64,000 nucleotides of DNA from Pararobbsia alpina_A (GCF_965118125.1 NZ_OZ221288.1:620001-684000); one strand, 5' to 3'; counted from the first letter of the stretch, positions 44,761 through 53,943 are shown. The notes: generated from the letters alone by a model not told the origin. Program-made: numbers and translations.

Positions 44761-46079
44761 GGGCGTTCCGGATTGAAATGCTTCTTGAGGTCGGACCAGC
44801 AGCGATAGTAGTCCGCCTGCAACTGGGCGGACCCGAGCGCGCGTGCCGTCGGTCGAATCACAAAGCGCGTCTCGAACATGAATGCCATCGTCGCGTCGAC
44901 TTTATGCGGTTTGCTGACATCGGCCGTGCTGGCGCGCTCGAACGTGGCGGCATCCGGGCCGTGCCCGCTCATGCAGTTATGCAAACTCGCGCCGCCTGGC
45001 TGGAATCCCTCGGCCTTGGCGTCGTAGACACCCGTGATCAGGCCCATGAATTCGCTCGCAACATTGCGATGGAACCACGGCGGTCGGAAGGTGTTTTCCG
45101 CGGCAAGCCAGCGCGGCGGGAAGATCACAAAGTCCGCATTGCCGACGCCTGAGGTATCCGAGGGCGACGTCAGCACCAGAAAGATCGACGGATCAGGATG
45201 GTCGAAACTGATCGAGCCGATCGTGTTGAAGTGGCGCAGGTCGTACTGATAGGGCGCGTAGTTGCCATGCCACGCGACCACGTCAAGCGGCGAGTGATCG
45301 ATCTTTGCCTGCCAGAACCGGCCGAGAAACTTCCCGACGAGCGAGAAATCGCCTTCGAGATCCTCATAGGCGGCGACCGGCGTGTTGAAATCGCGCGGAT
45401 TGGCGAGCGAATTCGAACCGATCGGCCCGAGGTCCGGCAAGCGAAACGGCGCGCCGAAGTTTTCGCAGATATAACCGCGCGCCACGCCGTCGAGCACGTC
45501 GACACGGAAACGCACGCCACGCGGAATCACGACGATCTGCTGCGGCTCGGCCTCGATGACGCCAAACTCGGTCGCGAACCTCACGCGGCCGTGCTCAGGC
45601 ACGATCAGCATTTCGCCATCAGCGTTGTAGAAGTAGCGGCCCTCCATCGAGCGGTTGGCCGCATACATATGAATCGCCACGCCCACTTGCGCGTCCGGGG
45701 CGCCATTGCCGGCCATCGTGACCAGCCCGTCGACGAAATCGCATGCGGTATTCGCATCGGGCAGCGGCAGCGGATCCCAGCGCAACTGATTTGGCGGCGT
45801 CGGCGCGTCGTCAAACCGGTTCGTGACCGCGTCATGCTCGAGCGCTTCAAACGGCTGATGGGCCGCGGACGGACGAATGCGATACAGCCAGCTGCGGCGA
45901 TTGTGGTGTCGCGGCGCGGTAAATGCCGTACCCGTCAGTTGCTCCGCATACAGCCCGTAGGCGCATTGCTGAGGCGAGTTCTGACCGACCGGCAACGCGC
46001 CGGGCAAAGCCTCGGTCGCGAAGTGATTGCCGAATCCCGGCTGGTATTGCAGGCCCTGCTGGGTTGCACGTGCATCCAT
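44757..46079 (-). CDS. hmgA: Homogentisate 1,2-dioxygenase
   Basis: This iron enzyme opens the ring of homogentisate to maleylacetoacetate. The 440 residues begin YQPGFGNHFATEALPGALP and include the C-terminal iron-site region with the His/Glu ligands in FPPRWLAAENTFRPPWFHRN and EFMGLITG. AGGAG lies seven bases before the chosen ATG. It heads hmgA-fahA. Maleylacetoacetate isomerase is not in this cluster. A LysR gene is divergent, with paired inverted repeats between. Confidence 0.96.
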   Translation of the reverse strand: MDARATQQGLQYQPGFGNHFATEALPGALPVGQNSPQQCAYGLYAEQLTGTAFTAPRHHNRRSWLYRIRPSAAHQPFEALEHDAVTNRFDDAPTPPNQLRWDPLPLPDANTACDFVDGLVTMAGNGAPDAQVGVAIHMYAANRSMEGRYFYNADGEMLIVPEHGRVRFATEFGVIEAEPQQIVVIPRGVRFRVDVLDGVARGYICENFGAPFRLPDLGPIGSNSLANPRDFNTPVAAYEDLEGDFSLVGKFLGRFWQAKIDHSPLDVVAWHGNYAPYQYDLRHFNTIGSISFDHPDPSIFLVLTSPSDTSGVGNADFVIFPPRWLAAENTFRPPWFHRNVASEFMGLITGVYDAKAEGFQPGGASLHNCMSGHGPDAATFERASTADVSKPHKVDATMAFMFETRFVIRPTARALGSAQLQADYYRCWSDLKKHFNPERP

Positions 46080-46176
46080 CGTTGTCTCCTGATTCCCAGG
46101 CATTTCGCGCGATCTGGTCGCTTCGATGCGGGCAGTCCGCGCACCGTCCATGGCGCCATTATCGCGGCCTCCATCA

Positions 46177-46195
46177 GCATTGAAAACGTCAATGC
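46177..46195. promoter_or_regulatory. LysR-type binding site 1 in the hmgA/hmgR gap
   Basis: GCATTGA-AAACG-TCAATGC is a perfect 7-base inverted repeat containing a T-N11-A LysR core. Its centre is about 30 bases, roughly three helical turns, from a second repeat at 46208. Confidence 0.75.
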
Positions 46196-46207
46196 TAAAA
46201 TAGCGCC

Positions 46208-46224
46208 CATTCACGTTATGAATG
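46208..46224. promoter_or_regulatory. LysR-type binding site 2 in the hmgA/hmgR gap
   Basis: CATTCA-CGTTA-TGAATG is a perfect 6-base inverted repeat with a five-base spacer, ending 11 bases before the LysR start. With site 1 it could be the regulatory and activation pair used by a LysR tetramer. Confidence 0.65.
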
Positions 46225-46234
46225 TCGTGCCGCC

Positions 46235-47143
46235 ATGAATCTGCGCGAAATCGATTTGAATCTGCTGGTCGTGTTCCTGGAGGTCTCGAATACGCGCGGC
46301 ATTTCGGCTGCCGCGCAGAACCTCGGGCTTTCGCAACCCGCCGTGAGCAATGCGCTTGCGCGGCTGCGTACGACCCTCGACGATCCGCTGTTTGTGCGCA
46401 CGCCCTCCGGCATGCAGCCTACGCCGCTCGCCGACCAACTCGCCGAGCCCGTCGCCAACGCTTTGTCGCAACTCCAGCATACGTTGAACCAGCGCGGTGA
46501 GACGTTCGATCCCGCCGTCAGCGCACGGCGGTTCACGATCGCTATGACGGATGTGGCCGAGGTGTATTTCCTGCCGGATCTTGCGCCGCGATGCGCAGCG
46601 CTCGCGCCGAATATCCGCATCCATATCGTGCGGTCGAGCGAGCGCGAATTGCAAAACGCCATGGCGGACGGGCGCATCGATCTGGCCATCGGCGCCAACA
46701 GCGATTTCTCCGACAGTTATTACCAGCAGCGATTGTTCAGGCAGGAGTGCGTGACGATCTTTCGGGAAGGTCACGAACTGGAGCGCGGCGAGCTCACGCT
46801 CGAACGGTTTCGAGCGGCATCCCATTTGTGGGTCAGCGAGTCGACCAGTCCGTACGACCGGATCGCACAACTGCTCGACAAGGCGGGCATCCGCGCCCGG
46901 GCGAGCTGCGAAGTGCCGAGCTTTCTCGCCGTGCCGCTGATTGTCGCGCGAAGCGATCTGGTCGCGACGGTGCCGCGCAAACTCGCCGATAGCGTGGCGA
47001 CCGCGTTCGGATTGCGATTTACGCGCCCGCCGATCAAATTACCGCTTTTGCAGACTCATACATTCTGGCATCGACGATTTCATCACGATGCGGGGCACCG
47101 CTGGTTACGCACCGTGATTGCCGATGCGTTTTCCGATCATTAA
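46235..47143 (+). CDS. LysR-family regulator of the homogentisate genes
   Basis: The 302-residue LysR regulator has a helix-turn-helix in NLLVVFLEVSNTRGISAAAQ and SQPAVSNALARLR, and an effector domain of the NodD/NahR-like subgroup (RFTIAMTDVAEVYFLPDL). It is divergent from hmgA with a 155-base gap carrying two inverted repeats, so it probably activates hmgA-fahA in response to homogentisate or a related aromatic. A run of A/T-rich DNA follows. Confidence 0.9.
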   Translation: MNLREIDLNLLVVFLEVSNTRGISAAAQNLGLSQPAVSNALARLRTTLDDPLFVRTPSGMQPTPLADQLAEPVANALSQLQHTLNQRGETFDPAVSARRFTIAMTDVAEVYFLPDLAPRCAALAPNIRIHIVRSSERELQNAMADGRIDLAIGANSDFSDSYYQQRLFRQECVTIFREGHELERGELTLERFRAASHLWVSESTSPYDRIAQLLDKAGIRARASCEVPSFLAVPLIVARSDLVATVPRKLADSVATAFGLRFTRPPIKLPLLQTHTFWHRRFHHDAGHRWLRTVIADAFSDH

Positions 47144-47320
47144 TAATATTGAAAATAAAGAATATTAAAATCAATTCTGAAGCCTAATATCAAATCAAAT
47201 TTTCGGTCGATTTTTATCTCAAACATTCATTTCGACGTTGATTTTGACGTTCATTTCGATGCTGATGTCGGCGTACATGGCGACATCAGCATCGATTTTC
47301 AAACCATTTTCAAATGATTT
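47144..47320. other. A/T-rich intergenic region with repeats
   Basis: The gap between the convergent LysR and dehydrogenase genes is far lower in GC than its surroundings. It holds repeated TTCGACGTTGATTTTGACGTTCATTTCGA-like words, and the hairpin at 47256-47295. No gene is seen. Confidence 0.6.
47256..47295. terminator. Strong hairpin, probable bidirectional terminator
   Basis: TTCGATGCTGATGTCG-like and CGACATCAGCATCGA arms form a 15-base-pair perfect stem (47256-47270 with 47281-47295) around a 10-base loop. TTTTC follows on the plus strand. It sits between two convergent genes. Confidence 0.7.
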
Positions 47321-48364
47321 TCAAACCACCTCATCGACGACAATCTGAACCTTGACGTCGGTCGGTAGCCCGCGCGACGCTTCATCAAAGGCATTGACAC
47401 CATCCTTGAATGAAAACGACCGCGAAATAAACGGCTTGACGTCGATTTTCCCCGAGCTGATCAATTGAATGGCTCGCGGAAAGATATTGGCATAACGGAA
47501 TACCGATTCAATCCGGACTTCTTTGCACTGAATCGCGACAATATCCATTTCGATTTTCTTCGGCGGCATACCGACGAGAACCAGACAGCCGCCCGGGCAA
47601 AGCAGATCAATAATATTCTCGAACGCTTTGGCGCTGCCGCTGGCTTCGAATACGATATTTGCACCCCACCCTTCGGTCAGTTCGGCAACGACATCCGCAA
47701 CCTTTTGCGAGCGGATATCGACCGTCGTGACGCCGGGCGTATCGCCAATCAGCGCAAGCTTTTCAGGCACGAGGTCACAGACGATCGCACGGCTGCACCC
47801 GCCGGCCAGCGCTGCGAGCGCCGTCATCATGCCGATCGTGCCCGCACCGATGACCACCGCGACGTCGCCCGGCTTGATCTGCGCTTTTTTCGCGGCTTGC
47901 AATCCGATCGACAGCGGTTCGACGATGGCGCCTTCGGCGAAACTCACGTTGTCGGGCAATTTGAACGTGAATGCCGCCGGATGCACGACAAACGGCGTCA
48001 GGCAGCCATGCACAGGCGGCGTCGCCCAGAAGCGCACGGCGGGGTCGAGGTTATACATGCCTTCGCGCGTGGCGCGCGAATCGGCATCGGGAATACCGGG
48101 TTCCATGCAGACGCGATCGCCGGCCTTCAGGTGGGTGACTTCGCGGCCCACCTCGACGACCGTGCCGGACGCCTCATGGCCCAGCACCATCGGTTCACGG
48201 ACGACGAACGGCCCGATACTGCCGTGCTGGAAATAATGGACGTCGCTGCCGCAAATGCCGACCGTATGGATCCGGATCTTGACATCGCGCGGACCGACGA
48301 CGTGTTCGACCGGAATATCGCGCAGCGTAATGCGGTGCGCTTCTTCAAGAACCAGGGCTTCCAT
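47321..48364 (-). CDS. Zinc-dependent polyol (xylitol/sorbitol) dehydrogenase
   Basis: The 347-residue medium-chain dehydrogenase has the catalytic-zinc motif VGICGSDVHYFQHG and GHEASGTVVEVG near residue 65, then the NAD domain with VIGAGTIGMMTALAAL. The GSDVHY signature is that of xylitol/L-iditol dehydrogenases, which oxidise polyols to ketoses. The structural-zinc cysteines are absent in MEPGIPDADSRATREG, where sorbitol dehydrogenases vary. GAGGAA precedes the chosen ATG. It might use a pentitol from arabinoxylan, but no transporter is adjacent. Confidence 0.88.
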   Translation of the reverse strand: MEALVLEEAHRITLRDIPVEHVVGPRDVKIRIHTVGICGSDVHYFQHGSIGPFVVREPMVLGHEASGTVVEVGREVTHLKAGDRVCMEPGIPDADSRATREGMYNLDPAVRFWATPPVHGCLTPFVVHPAAFTFKLPDNVSFAEGAIVEPLSIGLQAAKKAQIKPGDVAVVIGAGTIGMMTALAALAGGCSRAIVCDLVPEKLALIGDTPGVTTVDIRSQKVADVVAELTEGWGANIVFEASGSAKAFENIIDLLCPGGCLVLVGMPPKKIEMDIVAIQCKEVRIESVFRYANIFPRAIQLISSGKIDVKPFISRSFSFKDGVNAFDEASRGLPTDVKVQIVVDEVV

Positions 48365-48550
48365 CTGCAATTCCTCTGTGCGTTTTCGCTGAATGTGAAC
48401 ATCCACACGATGGACAGGTTCGGCAGGAGCGTCAATTACGTTTCCGGCGGCCGATCTGCATGAATTTTGAGTGACCGCGCGTATTTCGCTGGGACGCGGA
48501 TTTTTACCAGATTCGATACAGTGCTCACGTCACCGACTTCCTGACTCGCC

Positions 48551-50029
48551 ATGCTCGCCGAACTGGACCCGATTCTGATTGGCTTCGTGATCGTCGCCAT
48601 CGACATAGCGGTGTGGCGCCTGATTCCCGCGCAGCGGCGCGTGCTGTTGATCGGACTGCGCCTCGTGTTGTTCGTCGGCTTCACGTACGTCCTGTTCACT
48701 CACGGCATGTCGCCGCTTGAGGGCGTGCCGGTCGAGGGGCATCCCGTTCAGCAATTGTTGTCTCAGGCGCTCGAGATCATCTGGTGGTTTCTCGGCGCGC
48801 GCCTCGGAATCGTGCTGCTCGACGTGGTGTTCATGCAGAAAAGCTGGCACCAGGAGCGGCTGTTCCAGGACTTGCTCGGCGCCGTCGTGTTCCTCGCCTC
48901 GACCGTCGCGGCCGTCGCCTACGTGTTGCACTGGCCGGTGCGCGGCCTGATCGCAACATCCGGCGCCCTGGCCATCGTGATCGGTCTGGCCGTCCAGAGC
49001 ACGTTGAGCGACTTGTTTTCCGGGCTCGTCATCAACACGACCCAACCCTATCAGCCCGGCGACTGGATCGTGATTGACGACGTCGAGGGCACCGTGGTCG
49101 AAATGAACTGGCGCGCGACCCATATCCTCACGGGGCGCGGCAATATCGTCGTGATTCCGAATAATGTCGCGGCCAAAGCCAAGATATCGAATGTCAGCCG
49201 CCCGACCGAGCTTCACGGCATCAGCGTGCTGATCGAAGTGACCCCCGAGGCACGGCCGGCCTCGGTCATCGCCGCACTCGATCAGGCCGTGCAGGGTTGC
49301 CGCCTCGCGCTGGCGACGCCTACGCCGAGCGTGGCCGTCAAGCGCACGGGGATCCACTCGATCACTTACGAAATCACGTGCTTCGTCGATGCCATGAGCA
49401 AAAAGCTCGAGGCGACCAATATGCTGTACGACCTCGCGTACCGGCACCTCGGCGCGGCACGCATCGATCTTCGCCCGCTTGCGGTGCCCGCACTCGTCGG
49501 CGAGTCGGTGGACCGGCGCGCGCGACTGCTGTCGAAGATCGACATGTTCAGCGCGCTGTCGAGCGACGATATCGAACAACTCGCAGGCAAGCTCGAGCGG
49601 CACGAATACGAAGTCGATGACGTGGTGACCACCGCCAAGGAAGTCAGCCACCAGCTGTTCATCGTCGCCGTCGGCGTGCTCAGCGTACAGGTGTCCGGCG
49701 ACGACGAGCCCGACGGCAAACCTGAGGAGATTGCGCGGCTCGGCCCGCAGGAGGCTATCGGCGAGGCGGGCGTGTTGTCGGGCATGCCGATGATGGTCGA
49801 TATCGTCGCGCTGACCCGCGTCGTGATCTACACGCTCGACAAGTCCGATCTGACGCCGTTGCTCAAGAAACGGCCCGAAGTCGGCCAGGCGATGTGCCGC
49901 GTACTGTCCAAGCGCCGTCACTACCGCGAACTCTTTGTGCCGACGCTTGCCCCGGTCGCGCAAACCGAATCCGGCGTGTTTCACTGGCTTCGAGAAGGGA
50001 TGCGCAAGCTGCATGAGTTGACCGGGTAG
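48551..50029 (+). CDS. MscS-type channel with a C-terminal cyclic-nucleotide-binding-like domain (bCNG-like)
   Basis: The 492-residue protein has about four helices in residues 1-125, the MscS pore helix (GLIATSGALAIVIGLAVQST, about 132-151), the beta domain (GDWIVIDDVEGTVVEMNWRAT) and a C-terminal cNMP fold (about 325-460). Such fusions are the bCNG group of the MscS superfamily. The phosphate-binding cassette IGEAGVLSGMPMMVD (403-417) keeps the Gly-Glu pair but lacks the usual Arg, where Met-Met stands. Ligand binding is therefore in doubt. It is divergent from the polyol dehydrogenase. Confidence 0.88.
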   Translation: MLAELDPILIGFVIVAIDIAVWRLIPAQRRVLLIGLRLVLFVGFTYVLFTHGMSPLEGVPVEGHPVQQLLSQALEIIWWFLGARLGIVLLDVVFMQKSWHQERLFQDLLGAVVFLASTVAAVAYVLHWPVRGLIATSGALAIVIGLAVQSTLSDLFSGLVINTTQPYQPGDWIVIDDVEGTVVEMNWRATHILTGRGNIVVIPNNVAAKAKISNVSRPTELHGISVLIEVTPEARPASVIAALDQAVQGCRLALATPTPSVAVKRTGIHSITYEITCFVDAMSKKLEATNMLYDLAYRHLGAARIDLRPLAVPALVGESVDRRARLLSKIDMFSALSSDDIEQLAGKLERHEYEVDDVVTTAKEVSHQLFIVAVGVLSVQVSGDDEPDGKPEEIARLGPQEAIGEAGVLSGMPMMVDIVALTRVVIYTLDKSDLTPLLKKRPEVGQAMCRVLSKRRHYRELFVPTLAPVAQTESGVFHWLREGMRKLHELTG

Positions 50030-50188
50030 GCGGGAATTGGCCGTGGTCGCGACGGCTGGCGCTGTAGGCTCGGTAACGGTTTGGGTGTGACGACACTTCG
50101 GGTTGGACGACGCTCAAGGTGCCACGACGCCGTCGAGACCTGAAATCAGCGTTCCCAATCGGTGCGCAGCCTTACCATTTCATTTCAT

Positions 50189-50205
50189 TGCACGCTATAA
50201 GTGCA
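50189..50205. promoter_or_regulatory. NtrC-type enhancer site upstream of the ammonium transporter
   Basis: TGCAC-N7-GTGCA is a perfect match to the outer bases of the NtrC site. It lies about 150 bases upstream of the sigma-54 promoter, a normal enhancer distance. A weaker copy ends in GGTGCA near 50252. Confidence 0.7.
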
Positions 50206-50338
50206 CGCGTGCGCTCTTACCGTGCATTGCTGAACGCAGCATTGCGGTGCAGATGCTCCATTCCGTATCGCCGCCGCACCGCCAAAAAGCACATATCCCG
50301 GCTCGATCGATCGATTTGCACGGAAACGGTTTGATATC

Positions 50339-50354
50339 TGGCCCGCATCTTGCA
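50339..50354 (+). promoter_or_regulatory. Sigma-54 (-24/-12) promoter for the ammonium transporter
   Basis: TGGCCCGCATCTTGCA matches the TGGCAC-N5-TTGCA consensus at all but one defined position, with correct spacing of the GG and GC pairs. Transcription would start near 50366, 23 bases before the ATG at 50389. Confidence 0.8.
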
Positions 50355-50388
50355 GTAGTTGCGGCCTTTCCATGCGCCAACATCGATC

Positions 50389-51588
50389 ATGCAGGCACTT
50401 CAATCAGGCTCGGACACGCTTTTCTTGCTTTTAGGCGCCACGATGGTGCTCGCGATGCATGCGGGCTTCGCCTTTCTCGAACTCGGGACCGTGCGTCACA
50501 AGAATCAGGTCAACGCGCTCGTTAAAATCCTTGTCGATTTTTCGGTGTCGACGATCGCGTACTTCTTTATCGGCTACACGCTTGCCTACGGCGTGTCGTT
50601 CTTCTCGCCGGCCGAGCTGCTTGCTGAGCATAACGGTTACGCGCTCGTGAAGTTCTTCTTCCTGCTGACGTTTGCCGCAGCAATCCCGGCCATCGTGTCG
50701 GGCGGCATCGCCGAGCGCACGAAATTTTCGCCGCAGCTGTTTGCGACATTCGTGATCGTCGGGTTTATCTATCCGCTGCTCGAAGGCACCGTCTGGAATA
50801 ACCGGTTCGGCATCCAGGCGTGGATCACGCAACTGTGCGGCGTGCCGTTCCACGACTTCGCGGGTTCGGTCGTCGTGCACGCGTTCGGCGGCTGGATTGC
50901 CTTGCCGGCCGTGCTGCTGCTCGGCGCGCGCCACGGCCGCTACCACCACGGCCGCATCGCGGCGCATCCGCCGTCGAACATTCCGTTCCTCGCGCTCGGT
51001 GCATGGGTGCTGACGGTCGGCTGGTTCGGCTTTAACGTGATGAGCGCTCAGACGATCGACAAGATCAGCGGCCTCGTCGCGGTCAACTCGCTGATGGCCC
51101 TCGTCGGCGGCACGCTCGCCGCGTGGCTCGCCGGCCGCAACGACCCGGGCTTTACGTACAACGGCCCGCTGGCTGGTCTGGTCGCTGTTTGCGCGGGCTC
51201 GGACGTCATGCACCCGCTCGGCGCGCTCGTAGTGGGCGCGATCGCCGGCATCCTGTTCGTCCAGATGTTCACGTGCGTGCAGAACAAGTGGAAGATCGAC
51301 GACGTGCTCGGCGTCTGGCCGCTGCATGGCCTGTGCGGCGCATGGGGCGGCATCGCGGCCGGCATCTTCGGTCAGCCGAGGCTCGGCGGCATTGGCGGCG
51401 TTTCGTTCATTGCACAAGTGATCGGCACGGTCGGTACGGTCGTGCTGGCACTGGTCGGCGGATTTGTCGTCTATGGCGCGATTCGCGCGGTCTTTGGCCT
51501 GCGACTCGATCGTGAGGAAGAGTTCAACGGCGCGGACCTGTCGCTGCACCGGATCTCGTCGACACCGGAGCGCGAAACCGTCTTTTAA
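50389..51588 (+). CDS. amt: Ammonium transporter (Amt family)
   Basis: The 399-residue channel has 11 helices. It shows MVLAMHAGFAFLELGTVRHKN in helix 1, the WNNRFGIQAWITQL and DFAGSVVVHAFGGW segments with pore His, and HPLGALVVGAIAGIL with the second. FXXHG-type WPLHGLCGAWGGIAAGIFGQP follows. The upstream sigma-54 promoter and NtrC site mean expression when nitrogen is limiting. No glnK gene is adjacent. It converges with mgtC. Confidence 0.94.
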   Translation: MQALQSGSDTLFLLLGATMVLAMHAGFAFLELGTVRHKNQVNALVKILVDFSVSTIAYFFIGYTLAYGVSFFSPAELLAEHNGYALVKFFFLLTFAAAIPAIVSGGIAERTKFSPQLFATFVIVGFIYPLLEGTVWNNRFGIQAWITQLCGVPFHDFAGSVVVHAFGGWIALPAVLLLGARHGRYHHGRIAAHPPSNIPFLALGAWVLTVGWFGFNVMSAQTIDKISGLVAVNSLMALVGGTLAAWLAGRNDPGFTYNGPLAGLVAVCAGSDVMHPLGALVVGAIAGILFVQMFTCVQNKWKIDDVLGVWPLHGLCGAWGGIAAGIFGQPRLGGIGGVSFIAQVIGTVGTVVLALVGGFVVYGAIRAVFGLRLDREEEFNGADLSLHRISSTPERETVF

Positions 51589-51599
51589 GCGATCCGCCG

Positions 51600-52319
51600 T
51601 TACTCCGGCGTCGGTTCGGCATCCAGTCCGGTCCAGCCGACGCTCGATACGCCCTTCTCCATGCTGAGCCGGCTCGCCACCTGTTCAAGCATGTATTGAT
51701 ATTTCGGATGCAGGCGCATGGTCGCAATCACTTCGACCATGTCGCCATTCTCGGTATGGTCGCTGCTCGACAGGCTCTGAAACGACAGCGGCTCCGTCGC
51801 AATCGCATTGGCCAGCATCGCACGGACGTGCACCTCGTCCTGCTCGCGACACACGACGGTAAAGACATATTCGCGAATCAGGTCAGCCGTGTTCACGGGC
51901 GACGTATTGATCAGACGGCTCAGGTCGCGCAGCACGGTGTTCGTCACCAGCACGATGACGGTTCCGGCAATAGCCGGCACGAAATGCCCCGCCCCGCACA
52001 ACACACCGACCGCAGCCGCGCACCACAGCGTAGCGGCCGTGTTGATCCCCTGGATCGAACCTTTGTCGCGCATGATCACGCCACCGCCGAGGAAACCCAC
52101 GCCTGACACGACGTAAGCGGCGATCTGGGTGACACCCGCTGTCCCGTTGCCGGTCAGCACACCGAGCGTGACGAACAGGCATGCGCCGCTTGCGACGAGC
52201 GTAATCGTGCGCAGCCCGGCCGTGCGCTGGCGCATCTGGCGCTCGAGGCCGATGGCGACTCCACAGGCAAACGCGGCCAGCAGCCGAAGGAAGAAACTGA
52301 AATCGATGTCGAACGTCAT
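51600..52319 (-). CDS. MgtC/SapB family membrane protein
   Basis: The 239-residue protein has four or five N-terminal helices with MgtC signatures GVAIGLERQMRQRTAGLRT and GVGFLGGGVIMRDKGSIQGI, and a C-terminal ACT-like domain. The family affects magnesium or acid stress and virulence in other bacteria; the role here is not shown. It converges on the ammonium transporter gene with 11 bases between stops. Confidence 0.9.
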   Translation of the reverse strand: MTFDIDFSFFLRLLAAFACGVAIGLERQMRQRTAGLRTITLVASGACLFVTLGVLTGNGTAGVTQIAAYVVSGVGFLGGGVIMRDKGSIQGINTAATLWCAAAVGVLCGAGHFVPAIAGTVIVLVTNTVLRDLSRLINTSPVNTADLIREYVFTVVCREQDEVHVRAMLANAIATEPLSFQSLSSSDHTENGDMVEVIATMRLHPKYQYMLEQVASRLSMEKGVSSVGWTGLDAEPTPE

Positions 52320-52714
52320 GATGCGGCGTCGGTATTGTTATCGTCCGCCGCAGCGTGAACGCGCGCGCTGACCACGTCAATCGCAAAATCGTGAACGGCA
52401 CGGGCCCCGCGACGCAATGTTGTCATGCGGCATCAGGACACGTGTCTTCACGCGTGACAGCAAGCCTTTTGCAGGGCCCGTATGCTTGTCGAGAACCGCG
52501 CTTCACAACACCTTTTCCTACGTCTTCCGCGCCACCTGCCACGGCATCCTTCAGCTTCTTTCGGCGTAGCTTTCGGCGCACCTTTCGCAGGACCTTCGCA
52601 GCAGGCGCGGAGCGTCGCAAGCCGGAACCATGCCGTCGACGCGCCGGCCGCTTACAATCACGCACTCACCACACATTCAGACCCCCTTCGCCGGGGCACC
52701 CACAGGAGCGCGAT
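52320..52714. other. Non-coding region between mgtC and aroG
   Basis: About 395 bases between divergent genes. Reading frames on both strands are C/G-rich and lack coding character. Both promoters should lie here. No obvious operator or hairpin was found. Confidence 0.45.
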
Positions 52715-53836
52715 ATGGGCCGCATCGACAACCCGCTGCACGACCAGGAGGTCGGCAGCACCGACGTCACCCAGGACACGACGCGCATCGACGACACACG
52801 TATCGGCGCCGTACGGCCCTTGATCTCGCCCGCGCTGCTGCAGGACGAGTTGCCGTGCCCGCCCGCCGTCCAGGCGCTCGTCGAACGCACGCGCGTCGAG
52901 ATCGCCGATATCCTGCACGGCCGTGACGACCGGCTGCTTGCGATCGTCGGCCCGTGCTCGATTCACGACCACGATCAGGCGATCGAATACGCGCATCTCC
53001 TCAAGCAGGCCGCCGATGCGCTCAAGGACGACATCCTCGTCGTGATGCGCGTGTATTTCGAAAAGCCGCGCACAACGGTCGGCTGGAAGGGGTATATCAA
53101 TGACCCTCGCCTCGATGGCAGCTTCCGGATCAACGAAGGCCTGCGCCGCGCTCGCGAACTGCTCATCGAAATCAACGAACTCGGCCTGCCGACCGCGACC
53201 GAGTTTCTCGACCTGCTGAGCCCGCAATACATCGCTGACCTGATTGCGTGGGGTGCGATCGGCGCGCGCACGACGGAAAGCCAGAGTCACCGCCAGCTCG
53301 CATCGGGCCTGTCGTCGCCGATCGGTTTCAAGAACGGCACCGACGGCGGCGTGCAGATCGCGGCGGATGCAATCGTCGCCGCGCGCGCGAGCCACGCGTT
53401 CATGGGGATGACGAAGATGGGCATGGCCGCGATCTTCGAAACGCGCGGCAACGCGGATGCCCACGTCATCCTGCGCGGCGGCAAGAAAGGGCCGAACTAC
53501 AATCATGCGTCGGTCGAGGAAAGCGCGGGTGTACTGCGCAAGGCCGGTTTGCCCGAACGCCTGATGGTCGATTGCTCGCACGCGAACTCTGGCAAATCCC
53601 ATATTCGCCAGCTCGACGTCGCGAAGGATCTGTCAGAGCAATTGCGTCAGGGTGAAACGCGCATCATGGGTGTCATGATCGAAAGCCATCTCGAAGAAGG
53701 CCGTCAGGATATGAAGCCAGGCGTTCCGCTTCAACGCGGCGTCTCAGTCACCGATGCGTGTCTGAGCTGGGTACAGACCGAACCGGCGCTTCAAGCGCTC
53801 GCTGAAGCAACGCGCGCACGACGGAACGCAAAGTAA
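52715..53836 (+). CDS. aroG: 3-deoxy-7-phosphoheptulonate (DAHP) synthase, class I
   Basis: The first enzyme of the shikimate pathway joins phosphoenolpyruvate and erythrose 4-phosphate. The 373 residues, the AroG/AroF/AroH length, include GPCSIHDHDQAIEYA, YFEKPRTTVGWKGYINDP, GARTTESQSHRQLASGLSSP and ETRGNADAHVILRGG. An N-terminal region of about 30 residues may hold the feedback site. CAGGAG precedes the ATG. Whether it is sensitive to Phe, Tyr or Trp cannot be told. Confidence 0.95.
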   Translation: MGRIDNPLHDQEVGSTDVTQDTTRIDDTRIGAVRPLISPALLQDELPCPPAVQALVERTRVEIADILHGRDDRLLAIVGPCSIHDHDQAIEYAHLLKQAADALKDDILVVMRVYFEKPRTTVGWKGYINDPRLDGSFRINEGLRRARELLIEINELGLPTATEFLDLLSPQYIADLIAWGAIGARTTESQSHRQLASGLSSPIGFKNGTDGGVQIAADAIVAARASHAFMGMTKMGMAAIFETRGNADAHVILRGGKKGPNYNHASVEESAGVLRKAGLPERLMVDCSHANSGKSHIRQLDVAKDLSEQLRQGETRIMGVMIESHLEEGRQDMKPGVPLQRGVSVTDACLSWVQTEPALQALAEATRARRNAK

Positions 53837-53867
53837 GAGGCAACGTTGGCGGTGGTAGTGCGAGCGG

Positions 53868-53884
53868 CGCGTCGGCAAGACGCG
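53868..53884 (+). terminator. Weak hairpin after aroG
   Basis: CGCGTC-GGCAA-GACGCG forms a 6-base-pair stem in the gap between convergent aroG and the sigma-54 activator gene. There is no T-run. Confidence 0.3.
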
Positions 53885-53943
53885 TGCTCTACCCTAAACG
53901 TCCCGTCGATGCGTCTTTGTTCCCGGGTTCGCCGACGGAGCCT

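Noticed and set aside
48530..50014. A 494-codon minus-strand frame
   Set aside because: It lies antisense to the MscS/cNMP gene, whose domains are clear. The product is His/Arg/Asp-rich without motifs.
52423..52665. An Arg/Lys-rich 80-codon minus-strand frame before aroG
   Set aside because: Low-complexity basic composition, no SD sequence, and it occupies the expected promoter region of aroG.
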